Positions 1 through 6,565 of a DNA stretch of 64,000 nucleotides are shown here, one piece after another. How positions within the stretch are numbered: position 1 is the first letter of the stretch; each line of letters opens with the position of its first letter. The translations under genes and the position numbers were made by a program. The stretch lies in assembly GCF_900111095.1 (NCBI RefSeq), contig NZ_FOGB01000005.1:160561-224560 (forward strand), written 5' to 3'. Below the pieces are notes generated by a model. The model made no database searches. It saw only the letters and a program-made list of their open reading frames with translations, and was not told where the DNA came from. The stretch is from Amphritea atlantica (GTDB taxonomy: Bacteria; Pseudomonadota; Gammaproteobacteria; Pseudomonadales; Balneatricaceae).

Positions 1-97
1 GAACTGTAACTATGAGAGTTTCTATATCGAATTCTATATAGACAATCTCGATATCCTCATCTTTCGATAACGGTGGCTCAAGTGCTTTACATTTCAT
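1..97 (-). CDS. partial integron-cassette ORF (5' part only)
   Basis: An open frame runs on the minus strand from an ATG at 97 to the window edge, 32 codons without a stop, starting MKCKALEPPLSKDEDIEI. It lies just downstream (in its own reading direction) of the attC-like site at 122-190, exactly where the next cassette gene of the array should begin. The codons seen are rich in Glu, Asp and Ile and give no recognisable domain. The upstream GGAT is only a weak ribosome binding site. The position in the array is the main support; the product is unknown. Confidence 0.45.
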   Translation of the reverse strand, partial: MKCKALEPPLSKDEDIEIVYIEFDIETLIVTV

Positions 98-121
98 CGA
101 TTAATCCGAATCTATCTGTAT

Positions 122-190
122 CGCTAACGCCCAGATCAGCGGGCAATTGAAGCGCAGCGTAAATTGATCCGCTGCAGCTGTTTGTTAAAT
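122..190 (-). other. attC-like recombination site A
   Basis: Imperfect palindrome with outer core sites. On the minus strand the left end is ATTTAAC (RYYYAAC consensus) and the right end GTTAGCG. The arms pair around TAAC..CAG..CAGCGG..CAATT. The centre contains GCGCAGCG, which is also present in sites B and D. The stop codon of the 198-914 gene lies 7 bp away, the normal place for attC in a gene cassette. This is the shortest of the four sites. Confidence 0.7.
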
Positions 191-197
191 TGCATTA

Positions 198-914
198 CTA
201 CAAGATTTCCTCTACCTCGCCTGACAAAAATTTCTCAGACTGATTTTCACTGATATCTAGCAGCTTTTCTCTGTACTTATTTATATCAAGGAACCAAAAA
301 CCTCTCCCACAAGTCTTGCCGGTACGACCCGGCTTAGTATTAAATGTTGTGGCTAAATAGAATTTTTCACCAACACGGTATCCCGTGGCACCAACAACTC
401 GCGTTTCATTCTCTTTGGAGTATTCATCTATAGTTTCCTGAGTCGCAACTTTCTGGAGCCTTCTTTGAGATAGCCATTTAACAGGCCAAGACTTTCCGGT
501 TTGATCTATTAACTGAACTTTGTATATCTCAGTTATAGAAAGACCGTCAGGTAATGAAATGCGGAATTCTTCTTTTTCACCCTCACTCAATTTCACTTTT
601 CTCTGAGGCTCTTGACTCCATAACCATCGCCCAAATTTATGCTGCCAGTATCTAGTGGCTCTTTGTTTCCAATTTCTTGGGGTAATGAAATACTTAATAC
701 TATCAATTGACACCGGCCTTCTTCCCACCGCCCTAACTGTAATTTTATGCTTTGGAGAATTAGGGCCGTCATAGCCAAATGAAGACTCGCATTTTAGTTT
801 TGGCTTGTCCAAGCCGTGCTGCCTAAACCGAAGCCATAAACCAAGTAAACCTGCGACAGTTCCGATAGTTCCTGTAATCGCGCCCCAAAGAGCAAGAGCT
901 TCAGTTTGACTCAT
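198..914 (-). CDS. cassette-encoded membrane-anchored protein of unknown function
   Basis: Encodes 238 aa. Residues about 8-28 (LWGAITGTIGTVAGLLGLWL) form one N-terminal hydrophobic helix, followed by a basic stretch, so the protein is probably anchored in the inner membrane with a soluble C-terminal part. Residues 45-75 look beta-rich (KHKITVRAVGRRPVSIDSI). I recognise no catalytic motif and no named family. The gene is a complete cassette between attC-like sites A and B, reading away from the right end of the array like its neighbours, and is less GC-rich than the chromosomal genes further right. A role in interaction with phage or the envelope would be speculation. Confidence 0.7.
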   Translation of the reverse strand: MSQTEALALWGAITGTIGTVAGLLGLWLRFRQHGLDKPKLKCESSFGYDGPNSPKHKITVRAVGRRPVSIDSIKYFITPRNWKQRATRYWQHKFGRWLWSQEPQRKVKLSEGEKEEFRISLPDGLSITEIYKVQLIDQTGKSWPVKWLSQRRLQKVATQETIDEYSKENETRVVGATGYRVGEKFYLATTFNTKPGRTGKTCGRGFWFLDINKYREKLLDISENQSEKFLSGEVEEIL

Positions 915-927
915 ATCTTTCCTTGCA

Positions 928-1028
928 ATTTAACGCTCGCTTAAGTGGACAAAAATTGTTGGCTAAACTGTGTAGCGCAGCGAAACGTAGCCAACTGTTT
1001 TTGTTCCGTTTAAAGCGCTTGTTATAAC
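928..1028 (-). other. attC-like recombination site B
   Basis: A 101-bp imperfect palindrome bounded on the + strand by ATTTAAC (928-934, exact RYYYAAC) and GTTATAA (1021-1027). The arms pair over a long stretch (TAAC..GCTT..GGAC/GGAAC..AAAAA..GTTGGCT) and the centre carries GCGCAGCG. It begins 3 bp beyond the TAA stop of the 1032-1889 gene. Of the four sites, this one has the most extensive arm complementarity. Confidence 0.8.
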
Positions 1029-1031
1029 GGT

Positions 1032-1889
1032 TTACTTGAAGCCTTGATGAACATTCCCAGTAACTTCAAATTGATTTTGCTGAAACTCTACCGATGGAAT
1101 ATCAACATGGTCTTTTAACCAAGGCCACACTTCATTAGTTTTACCATTAGCCTGATGAGCTACGTAGAAAAATGATATTACGGGCTCTATGCAGTTGATA
1201 ATATTAAAAATAGAGTCTTTGAAATATGCTTTATAAAACTCAGTTGCATCGATAGATTTCTGGTGGATTATCTCATTTCTGTACTCTTCAAGAGTAACAA
1301 AATGTCCCCACCATTTTTGCTTTTCTACAGCCTTAGTTTCGTACAACTCAGGAAGAATGTATTTAATCTTAGTTTTTAAACTAAGCCACCGCTCAATGGC
1401 TACTTTATCGTATGACTCTATAATACCTTTCGAGTTTTTCTTAGCTTGGTAAATGTGCCCATGAGGAATACTAAGATTAGCAAATGCTTCTAAAGCAGTA
1501 TAAGCAAAGACGATTGCAGATTGAATTTCTTCAATGTAGTCGTAAACGTCTTGGGAAATAGCACTTATCGCATCTTTTTTATTTCCGGTTAGCTTAGTAA
1601 TATCCAATTCGTAGCTACTGCTTTTAAATTTCCGGTCAAAAATTGCTTTTGCTCGACTTGAAGCTTTAGTGCTTACGCTCATTAACATGCCAATGTTGTT
1701 TGGAACGAAGTAACTAATCTTTCTCGAACGGTTGAGTTCGACGGTATCGATGTCTTGAATCAACATTGAACCGCTACTATCTTTTGCGAAACGAAACGTA
1801 GGCTTCGTCATTCTCAAGTCAGGTATTTTGTACCCTTCGGGTGTCAAACCAACCACTAATGAACTTTTAGATTTATTAGGACTCTTCAT
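1032..1889 (-). CDS. cassette-encoded HEPN-like protein
   Basis: Encodes 285 aa. The C-terminal half has an alpha-helical region with a TALEAFAN segment near residue 132 and, about 75 residues later, EEYRNEIIHQK. The second segment matches the Rx4-6H (RNxxxH) motif that forms the active site of HEPN RNases. Known HEPN proteins act as RNases in toxin-antitoxin, abortive-infection and CRISPR-associated systems, but many HEPN-like proteins are uncharacterised, so an antiviral or toxin role is inference. No antitoxin-like gene sits beside it within the cassette. It is a single-gene cassette between attC-like sites B and C, with AT-rich codon use unlike the core genes. Confidence 0.65.
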   Translation of the reverse strand: MKSPNKSKSSLVVGLTPEGYKIPDLRMTKPTFRFAKDSSGSMLIQDIDTVELNRSRKISYFVPNNIGMLMSVSTKASSRAKAIFDRKFKSSSYELDITKLTGNKKDAISAISQDVYDYIEEIQSAIVFAYTALEAFANLSIPHGHIYQAKKNSKGIIESYDKVAIERWLSLKTKIKYILPELYETKAVEKQKWWGHFVTLEEYRNEIIHQKSIDATEFYKAYFKDSIFNIINCIEPVISFFYVAHQANGKTNEVWPWLKDHVDIPSVEFQQNQFEVTGNVHQGFK

Positions 1890-1901
1890 ATTCGCCTATC
1901 G

Positions 1902-1997
1902 TTATAACGCCGCCAACACAGGCGACCGGAACGTAGTGTAGGCCGTCCAGTGCAATGCTTTTTTTGCATTGCACGATTGTGCTTGGCCTTGTTAAAT
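1902..1997 (-). other. attC-like recombination site C
   Basis: A palindrome of about 96 bp bounded by TTATAAC (1902-1908) and GTTAAAT (1991-1997, exact GTTRRRY). The arms pair as TAAC..GCC..GCCAA..CACA. An internal perfect hairpin, GTGCAATGC / GCATTGCAC with a T7 loop, occupies 1950-1974. The TAA stop of the 1999-2859 gene starts 2 bp beyond the core. Confidence 0.78.
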
Positions 1998-1998
1998 T

Positions 1999-2859
1999 TT
2001 ATTTCCACCATGACTCAGCTGAAACCACAATGCTTTCTTTTATCACAAACGCTCCTTTAGGTTTGTTAGCTTTTGCTTTGCACTGAAAATAAACTGGAAA
2101 ACTATCGCTAATTGCTACTCCATCGCCTTTGCGTCGATCAGATGATGAGCCGTATTGGAGATCGACGTATACAGTACTCCCTCCCTGGATATATATAAAA
2201 GACTCATCAATAGCTGTCACTTGAAAGCCATCAAATTCTAAGTAATCAATAAAAGTATGTGTAGAAAGCTCATCAAGAGACTGCAGAATTTCCTCTAGCA
2301 GCTCTTTTTCTACATAATCAGCAAGCTTCTCCGGAATAAATGACAGTACTTCCTCTTTTCCTGATTGGATTATCTCCATTGCCTCATTAAAGGTAATGAT
2401 AAGCTCTTTTAATTTTTGATACGCCTTTTGGGGACCAAGCCCAAAAGTTGCTTCGCCGACATGCGTGAACAAGTTTAGCGTTTCAATATGGTCTTGGTAC
2501 TGTGCAATATAGTTTTTAATACCATCTCTGACATGCTCAGACAGAATGTGATCTTGAAGCCCAGCCTGCATACAGTACTTTAGCTTTTGACCACGGTTCG
2601 CTTTTTCAGGATCATCGAATGTCGGACTAAACCATATACATTTACTTACTCTTTCATCTGGAGCCTTCCGATTCAAAACATGCCTTAGAAGTTCACGCAT
2701 CGCGAAGGCAAAGTTATTGAACCTCAATGGATTTGGATATGAGCAAAAATTCCTTAATGCACTAACAAACAGCTTGTCTTCAAACTCAGTTTCTAGGTGA
2801 GATCTGAATTCAATTACAAAATTATGCTTTAGTAGATTCTTTAGCTTCAAACTCAGCAC
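1999..2859 (-). CDS. cassette-encoded protein resembling predicted pPIWI-associating nucleases
   Basis: Encodes 286 aa. The layout agrees with what I remember of the predicted pPIWI-associating nuclease family: an N-terminal block NNFAFAMRELLRHVL near residue 48, then APDERVSKCIWF, a basic RGQKLKYCMQAGL segment, a middle helix with LNLFTHVGEATFG near 130, and a C-terminal beta-rich part with DLQYGSSSDRRKGDG. This is family recognition from memory, not a search. Such proteins are proposed to be nucleases accompanying prokaryotic Argonaute-like (PIWI) proteins, but no Argonaute gene is present here. The gene forms its own cassette between attC-like sites C and D, next to the HEPN-like cassette. 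Confidence 0.6.
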   Translation of the reverse strand: MLSLKLKNLLKHNFVIEFRSHLETEFEDKLFVSALRNFCSYPNPLRFNNFAFAMRELLRHVLNRKAPDERVSKCIWFSPTFDDPEKANRGQKLKYCMQAGLQDHILSEHVRDGIKNYIAQYQDHIETLNLFTHVGEATFGLGPQKAYQKLKELIITFNEAMEIIQSGKEEVLSFIPEKLADYVEKELLEEILQSLDELSTHTFIDYLEFDGFQVTAIDESFIYIQGGSTVYVDLQYGSSSDRRKGDGVAISDSFPVYFQCKAKANKPKGAFVIKESIVVSAESWWK

Positions 2860-2869
2860 CTGGTTGTAA

Positions 2870-2957
2870 TTTTAACGCCCGCATTTGGGGCCGTAGTGAA
2901 GCGCAGCGTAACGGAGGTCCCAGCCCCGAAGGGGCGAACAACATGCGCTTGTTATGT
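2870..2957 (-). other. attC-like recombination site D
   Basis: An imperfect palindrome bounded by TTTTAAC (2870-2876) and GTTATGT (2951-2957). The arms pair as TAAC..GC..CGCAT, and an inner GCCCC GAA GGGGC hairpin lies at 2923-2935. The central GAAGCGCAGCGTAA matches site A. The TAA stop codon of the 2952-3440 gene lies inside the right core site. Confidence 0.72.
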
Positions 2958-3440
2958 TTTTATTTGCTCGAAGTACCATTTTGCTTGCTCCCACTCCATA
3001 TCTTGCTCCATGTGCCAATCAAAGGGCCGAGGATGCCTATGGTGATCTACGATATATTGAAGATGTTCGTGAGCAATATCTGGATCATAAACCCGCCAAA
3101 CGAGACGGCGTGTTTTATTCCATGTTTCACGGATTAGAAACAAAGCGTTACCACCTGCTTTTATTTCCTCATCGAGCTTGTCGCAGAAAGGATCAACGAT
3201 ATCTCTTTCTTCTTGAGATGGCATTCCATTTTCAATTAGATCATCGAAGTCAATAATCACGGACAAATGCCAGCTGAATATCTTTTTTGGCTCGAAGTCT
3301 TTTAAGGCTGAGTTAAAAACAGCTACACAGGGCAGACCATCCGATTTCCACTCGAGTACACCGTACTCTTCTTCTGGAAGAACCACTCTTACCTCATTGT
3401 CTTTGAGTTTTTCTTTTTTCCCGAATAGCTTCTTTAGCAC
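2952..3440 (-). CDS. cassette-encoded DUF695 family protein
   Basis: Encodes 162 aa with a GTG start preceded by GGGAGA six bases upstream. The middle of the protein (WHLSVIIDFDD near 57-67, then GMPSQEE and a FCDKLDEEI helix) and the C-terminal WRVYDPDIAHEHLQ resemble DUF695, a small family of unknown biochemical function often found as stand-alone genes. The N-terminus is short and very basic (LKKLFGKKEKLK). The TAA stop overlaps the core of attC-like site D, so gene and recombination site share bases. It is the cassette nearest the array's right end and therefore the likeliest to be transcribed from outside. Confidence 0.7.
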   Translation of the reverse strand: MLKKLFGKKEKLKDNEVRVVLPEEEYGVLEWKSDGLPCVAVFNSALKDFEPKKIFSWHLSVIIDFDDLIENGMPSQEERDIVDPFCDKLDEEIKAGGNALFLIRETWNKTRRLVWRVYDPDIAHEHLQYIVDHHRHPRPFDWHMEQDMEWEQAKWYFEQIKT

Positions 3441-3456
3441 GAAACTCTCCCTGAAA

Positions 3457-3463
3457 CATAACA
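3457..3463 (-). other. core site at the upstream boundary of the first visible cassette
   Basis: On the minus strand GTTATGT lies 16 bp before the GTG start of the DUF695 gene and repeats the GTTATGT core of site D. It marks the junction where the last cassette joined. No partner RYYYAAC arm with a matching palindrome was found to its right, so this may be an attI-like site or the broken end of the array. Confidence 0.45.
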
Positions 3464-3893
3464 GCTAATTATAGTGCCGTTTGGCACTATAACTCCCAGG
3501 CACTATAAGTCCGAGAATCCGATAAGCCAAAATTCACATTCATTCTATATATCAGCAGGTTAGCGACAATTAAGAGAGGCTTTTTAAAGAATTATAGTGC
3601 CTGTAAAGGCTGCGTCCCTGCCATAAACTTGCCTCAATCATAGTATCCACATTCTGTTAAATCAAAGCGTTAGTTCAATATTTACCTTGCTCAAGGGAAA
3701 GGGGGTCCTCTGAATTGGGAGAGTTGAGATATAACAACTCCAGTACTGTCGTATATCAAAGCCAATAGTTTGAGGGAGTTATCCACAGTGAATAACGGGA
3801 AGATGTGGGTCTGTAAATGAGGGACTTTCTCTGTGACCCCGGTGTTCTTGGCGTGCCCTCACAAGTCCGGCGAGCAACGAGCAACAAAAAGCG
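3464..3893. other. gene-free stretch at the right edge of the cassette array
   Basis: 430 bp without a supportable gene. I see the TTATAGTGCC repeat cluster (3469-3601), an inverted repeat GAGTTG/CAACTC at 3721-3740, a perfect DnaA-box sequence TTATCCACA at 3779-3787, and near the right end a CTCTGTG..GTGTTCTTGGCGTG segment like the dispersed repeat at 4950-5023. I looked here for an integrase gene or remnant on both strands and found none. Confidence 0.6.
3469..3601. repeat. four copies of TTATAGTGCC
   Basis: Copies lie at 3469-3478 (+), 3483-3492 (-), 3499-3508 (-) and 3592-3601 (+). The first two form a perfect 10-bp inverted repeat with a GTTT loop. The cluster lies immediately upstream of the first cassette junction. 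It may be an operator, a small mobile element end, or repeats of an attI-like site; the sequence does not decide. Confidence 0.85.
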
Positions 3894-4760
3894 TTAATTC
3901 AACCTCCTTTTTTCAGCCCGGTTGCTGATGTAGTTGCCGATTAACATCACTAACGCGCCTATTAAAACAGCCCACTCCAACGGTTCGCCGTAAAAAAGAA
4001 AACCCACCGCGGCGATCAGGGGCAATCTTAAAAAATCCATCGACACAACAACCGTTGCATCAATCAATTTCATCGCCCGGGTTAAGCAGTAATGGGCACT
4101 CATGGCGGTTAGTCCGACCATCAGGATCCATGGCCAGGCGTCAACGGAGGGTGTTTTCCAGTCATACAAGGCCGGGATCAGCCCTAGCGGCAGTTGGATC
4201 ACCGTCATGTAAAACAGGATGCATAGCGGAGTGTCTATATGGGCTAGTTTTTTGGTCTTTATATGGGAGATCGCGTAACAGATCGCACCGCCCAACACCG
4301 CCAGAGCTGCGGGCTTCATTACCTCCAAACCTGGACGTAAAATGATCAGCATGCCCACAATACCCAGCCCAATAGCGGTCATCCGGGGGAGGGTTAATCT
4401 CTCGCCTAAAAGGAACACGGCCAGCAGGGCGGTCCACACTGGCACGGTGAACTCAATCGCGAAGACCTCGGCAAGGGGTATGAAGGCCAGCCCGTAAAAC
4501 CAGCCAAACTGGCCGCAGTAATGGGCCAGATTCCTGACAAAATGTATCGATATCGCTGGCGTACGCACCTGCTGCCAGCCACTACGGTTTAACAAAAAGG
4601 AGATCACCAGCAGACCGATAACACTGCGGAAGAACAGGATCTGGAAGGTGCTGAGTTCGTCTGATAGCTCACGCCCCCCGATAGCCATTGTCATAAATGA
4701 AACCAGGGTGCCGACCATCCATAATGCCGCAATTGAAGCAGGATGCTTATTATTTCCCAA
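3894..4760 (-). CDS. EamA/DMT-family transporter
   Basis: Encodes 288 aa with about ten hydrophobic segments in two homologous halves, the normal length and layout of EamA-domain drug/metabolite transporters of the inner membrane. Typical features are the FFRSVIG segment after helix 2, EFTVPVWTALLAVFLLGERLT closing the first half, and GEPLEWAVLIGALVMLIGNYI closing the second. The substrate cannot be read from the sequence. The gene is single, on the minus strand, and is the first ordinary chromosomal gene to the right of the cassette array. A short basic tail (NRAEKRRLN) ends it. Confidence 0.9.
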   Translation of the reverse strand: MGNNKHPASIAALWMVGTLVSFMTMAIGGRELSDELSTFQILFFRSVIGLLVISFLLNRSGWQQVRTPAISIHFVRNLAHYCGQFGWFYGLAFIPLAEVFAIEFTVPVWTALLAVFLLGERLTLPRMTAIGLGIVGMLIILRPGLEVMKPAALAVLGGAICYAISHIKTKKLAHIDTPLCILFYMTVIQLPLGLIPALYDWKTPSVDAWPWILMVGLTAMSAHYCLTRAMKLIDATVVVSMDFLRLPLIAAVGFLFYGEPLEWAVLIGALVMLIGNYISNRAEKRRLN

Positions 4761-5148
4761 AGGCTGTTGATCCTTAATCGGTGCTTATTTAGCTCCGTAG
4801 TGGATCACGAAGGCTCGTATATGGTCAACTGCTCCCAATCCACTAAGGCTCACCAGAACGCTGCTTCGCAGCTTGCTAGTTGCGTAAAGTCCGGCCTGCC
4901 CCCACTGGAAAAACTTCAATGCCTGACGCAAAAAAGCATAGGCAAAGCGTTCACCACAGAGGACACGGAGAAGAGCAACTCATCAGATTCACTCTGTGTT
5001 CTTCGTGTGCTCGGTGGCGAGTCTGTTTTAGATTGAGACAGGGGGCTGGAGAATAAAACTCAACCAGTAGCTGCTATGAAGCAATCCTTGCCCTATAAAA
5101 CACGATAAACCTTAAAGCCAGGCAGGAATATAACAGGAGTTCCAGGTG
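4761..5148. other. gene-free stretch with dispersed repeats
   Basis: 388 bp. It holds a segment at about 4856-4890 resembling the dispersed repeat family (GAACGCTGCTTCGCAGC, a perfect hairpin) and the larger palindromic repeat at 4950-5023. The open frame at 4743-5036 reads through these repeats and is not a convincing gene. Confidence 0.6.
4950..5023. repeat. palindromic intergenic repeat (ACCACAGAGGACACGGAG type)
   Basis: The left arm TTCACCACAGAGGACACGG and the right arm CTCTGTGTTCTTCGTGTGC..CGGTGG are imperfect complements. This motif is recognisable as one widely scattered between genes of many environmental bacteria, where it often yields spurious peptides of the TTEDTEK..CVLRVLGG kind. 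A degraded relative lies at 3826-3862. Its function is unknown. Confidence 0.6.
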
Positions 5149-5334
5149 TTATGCCGCTTGCTCAGTCATTGGTGTGAGTATCCAAAGCCCATGGATGGCA
5201 TTCAAATACCAGCTGTTGAGAGACGCTATCTCATCAACGCTATCGCAGGATGACAGGATTTCATAGTAGCTATCCGCCAGTGACTGTGTTCTTTCAAATA
5301 GTTCAGTTAAGTCCATACGGGTAGGTATGCTCAT
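5149..5334 (-). CDS. small protein of unknown function (61 aa)
   Basis: Encodes 61 aa from an ATG at 5334, preceded on the minus strand by GGAGG with seven bases of spacing, one of the best ribosome binding sites in this part of the window. The sequence is acidic and helical (LTELFERTQSLADSYYEILSS), with a tryptophan-containing middle (LNSWYLNAIHGLWIL) that could form an amphipathic helix. No family is recognised. It stands alone between repeat-rich gaps. The good RBS and ordinary composition support a real gene, but no homology evidence is available here. Confidence 0.5.
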   Translation of the reverse strand: MSIPTRMDLTELFERTQSLADSYYEILSSCDSVDEIASLNSWYLNAIHGLWILTPMTEQAA

Positions 5335-6042
5335 CGTTTACCTCCGGCGCTGTATTATCGCGCAACAAAAAATTAAGAAGCCGACTCTGCTTAAAACTGA
5401 ACCCGAATATCCCAAACAATATTCGGTTATTATCTTTGCTAAAATTTTGATTGATCGATATCGCCTGCTCTATTAGCTTAATACAAACAAACAGACTGTA
5501 TAATTTATATACAACCACGAGAACAAAGTCACGCCTTTTATGCTGCACCGCAGCATAAACAGCAACAATAAACTCTATCCGATTGAAATATAAGACGCTT
5601 TAATTATTACAAAATAAGCGCGACGCAACACAAACCTTTTTCATCAGCGTAAAACCAAGCTGTAGATAAGCCCCGAAAACGGTTTAAGAAGCGCATTTCC
5701 TCAGCGGGATAGGTCAAACATATTCAGGAGACAGGGACGGTAGAAGTGGATCGCTGGGGGGACTCGCCCCCTGGCCAATATGGAAGAAGCACGACAAATA
5801 ACTTTATGTTTTTTCCAGCGAATCACGTAGCGACGTTCTAACCACTAGCTAGCGGCGAAGCAGCGGTCTGCTTTTCACACCTTCCCATTTTGGCATATAT
5901 ACAACAGACTCAGCGCTTTGTATTTGTTAGATTTTACGTCTAACAGATCCATTTTTTGTCTGAACACCCGTATTCCAGTCATAAACACAGGGTTCAGCAA
6001 TCAGTTCGGCGATAAGCTTGTTTTTAAAGGGTGGTAAGAGTT
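5335..6042. other. gene-free stretch upstream of the CheX gene
   Basis: About 700 bp. The part at 5380-5650 is AT-rich and may hold the promoter of the 61-aa gene. A dispersed-repeat copy lies at about 5822-5872. A perfect inverted repeat TGTTAGA/TCTAACA with a 7-base spacer lies at 5925-5945, about 100 bp before the CheX start, and could be an operator. The overlapping open frame at 5303-5548 has no supporting signals. Confidence 0.5.
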
Positions 6043-6513
6043 ATGAAGTTTGCATACGTCAACCCATTTTTAAAATCCATGGTAAATGTTCTGTCGACCA
6101 TGGCCAATATAGAGTGCACAGCGGGAAAAGCCTATCTTAAACAGTCTACCAGCGCAGAGGGACATGTAACCGGGATTATGGGGTTAGCCGGACCCCATGC
6201 GAAAGGCTCTTTTGCGGTCTCTTTTACTCAGTCTGTGATTCTGGATATTACTGAACGGATGTTGGGAGAAACCCTGACGACGATCGATGAAACCGTCACT
6301 GATATGGTGGGTGAGTTGACCAATATGTCTGCTGGCGGTGCAGTGGCACAACTGTCTCAGAAAGGGTATGACCTGAATATGGCGACCCCTGTAGTTGTCA
6401 GCGGCGAATCACACCATATCAACCACTCCTCTAAAGGCCCGATTATTGTGGTGCCATTTTCGACCGATTCAGGTGATTTTTTCGTCGAGATCTCCTTTTG
6501 CTCCAGTAATTAA
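6043..6513 (+). CDS. CheX-type chemotaxis phosphatase-like protein
   Basis: Encodes 156 aa from the ATG at 6043 (GGTAAGAG upstream); an in-frame GTG at 6031 is less likely. It resembles the CheC/CheX/FliY family: an N-terminal MKFAYVNPFLKSMVNVLSTM helix, GSFAVSFTQSVILDITERMLGE, and the helix VGELTNMSAGGA carrying the E-x-x-N pair (about E91 and N94) that in CheX dephosphorylates CheY-P. No chemotaxis genes lie beside it, so its partner response regulator is encoded elsewhere. Stand-alone CheX-like proteins occur in many marine gammaproteobacteria. Confidence 0.85.
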   Translation: MKFAYVNPFLKSMVNVLSTMANIECTAGKAYLKQSTSAEGHVTGIMGLAGPHAKGSFAVSFTQSVILDITERMLGETLTTIDETVTDMVGELTNMSAGGAVAQLSQKGYDLNMATPVVVSGESHHINHSSKGPIIVVPFSTDSGDFFVEISFCSSN

Positions 6514-6565
6514 TCTGAGGGGAATCCGCAGACGTCCTGGCCTAATTGATTGTAGTCCCCTCCCT

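Noticed and set aside
2943-3256. Plus-strand frames across the DUF695 cassette
   Set aside because: They oppose a gene with a good RBS and a recognisable family and do not fit cassette orientation.
3650-3680. Possible further attC half-site (GTTAAAT followed by GCGTTAG)
   Set aside because: No complementary arm at a suitable distance and no cassette gene attached.
3464-3893. Search for an integron integrase or its remnant beside the array
   Set aside because: No tyrosine-recombinase-like peptide was found on either strand; the array is reported as lacking intI within the window only.
4743-5036. 97-aa open frame on the + strand
   Set aside because: Its second half reads the palindromic intergenic repeat at 4950-5023, giving the TTEDTEK and CVLRVLGG peptides typical of that repeat, and it has no RBS.
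5303-5548. 81-aa minus-strand frame
   Set aside because: Overlaps the better-supported 61-aa gene, is AT-rich in content and lacks a start signal.
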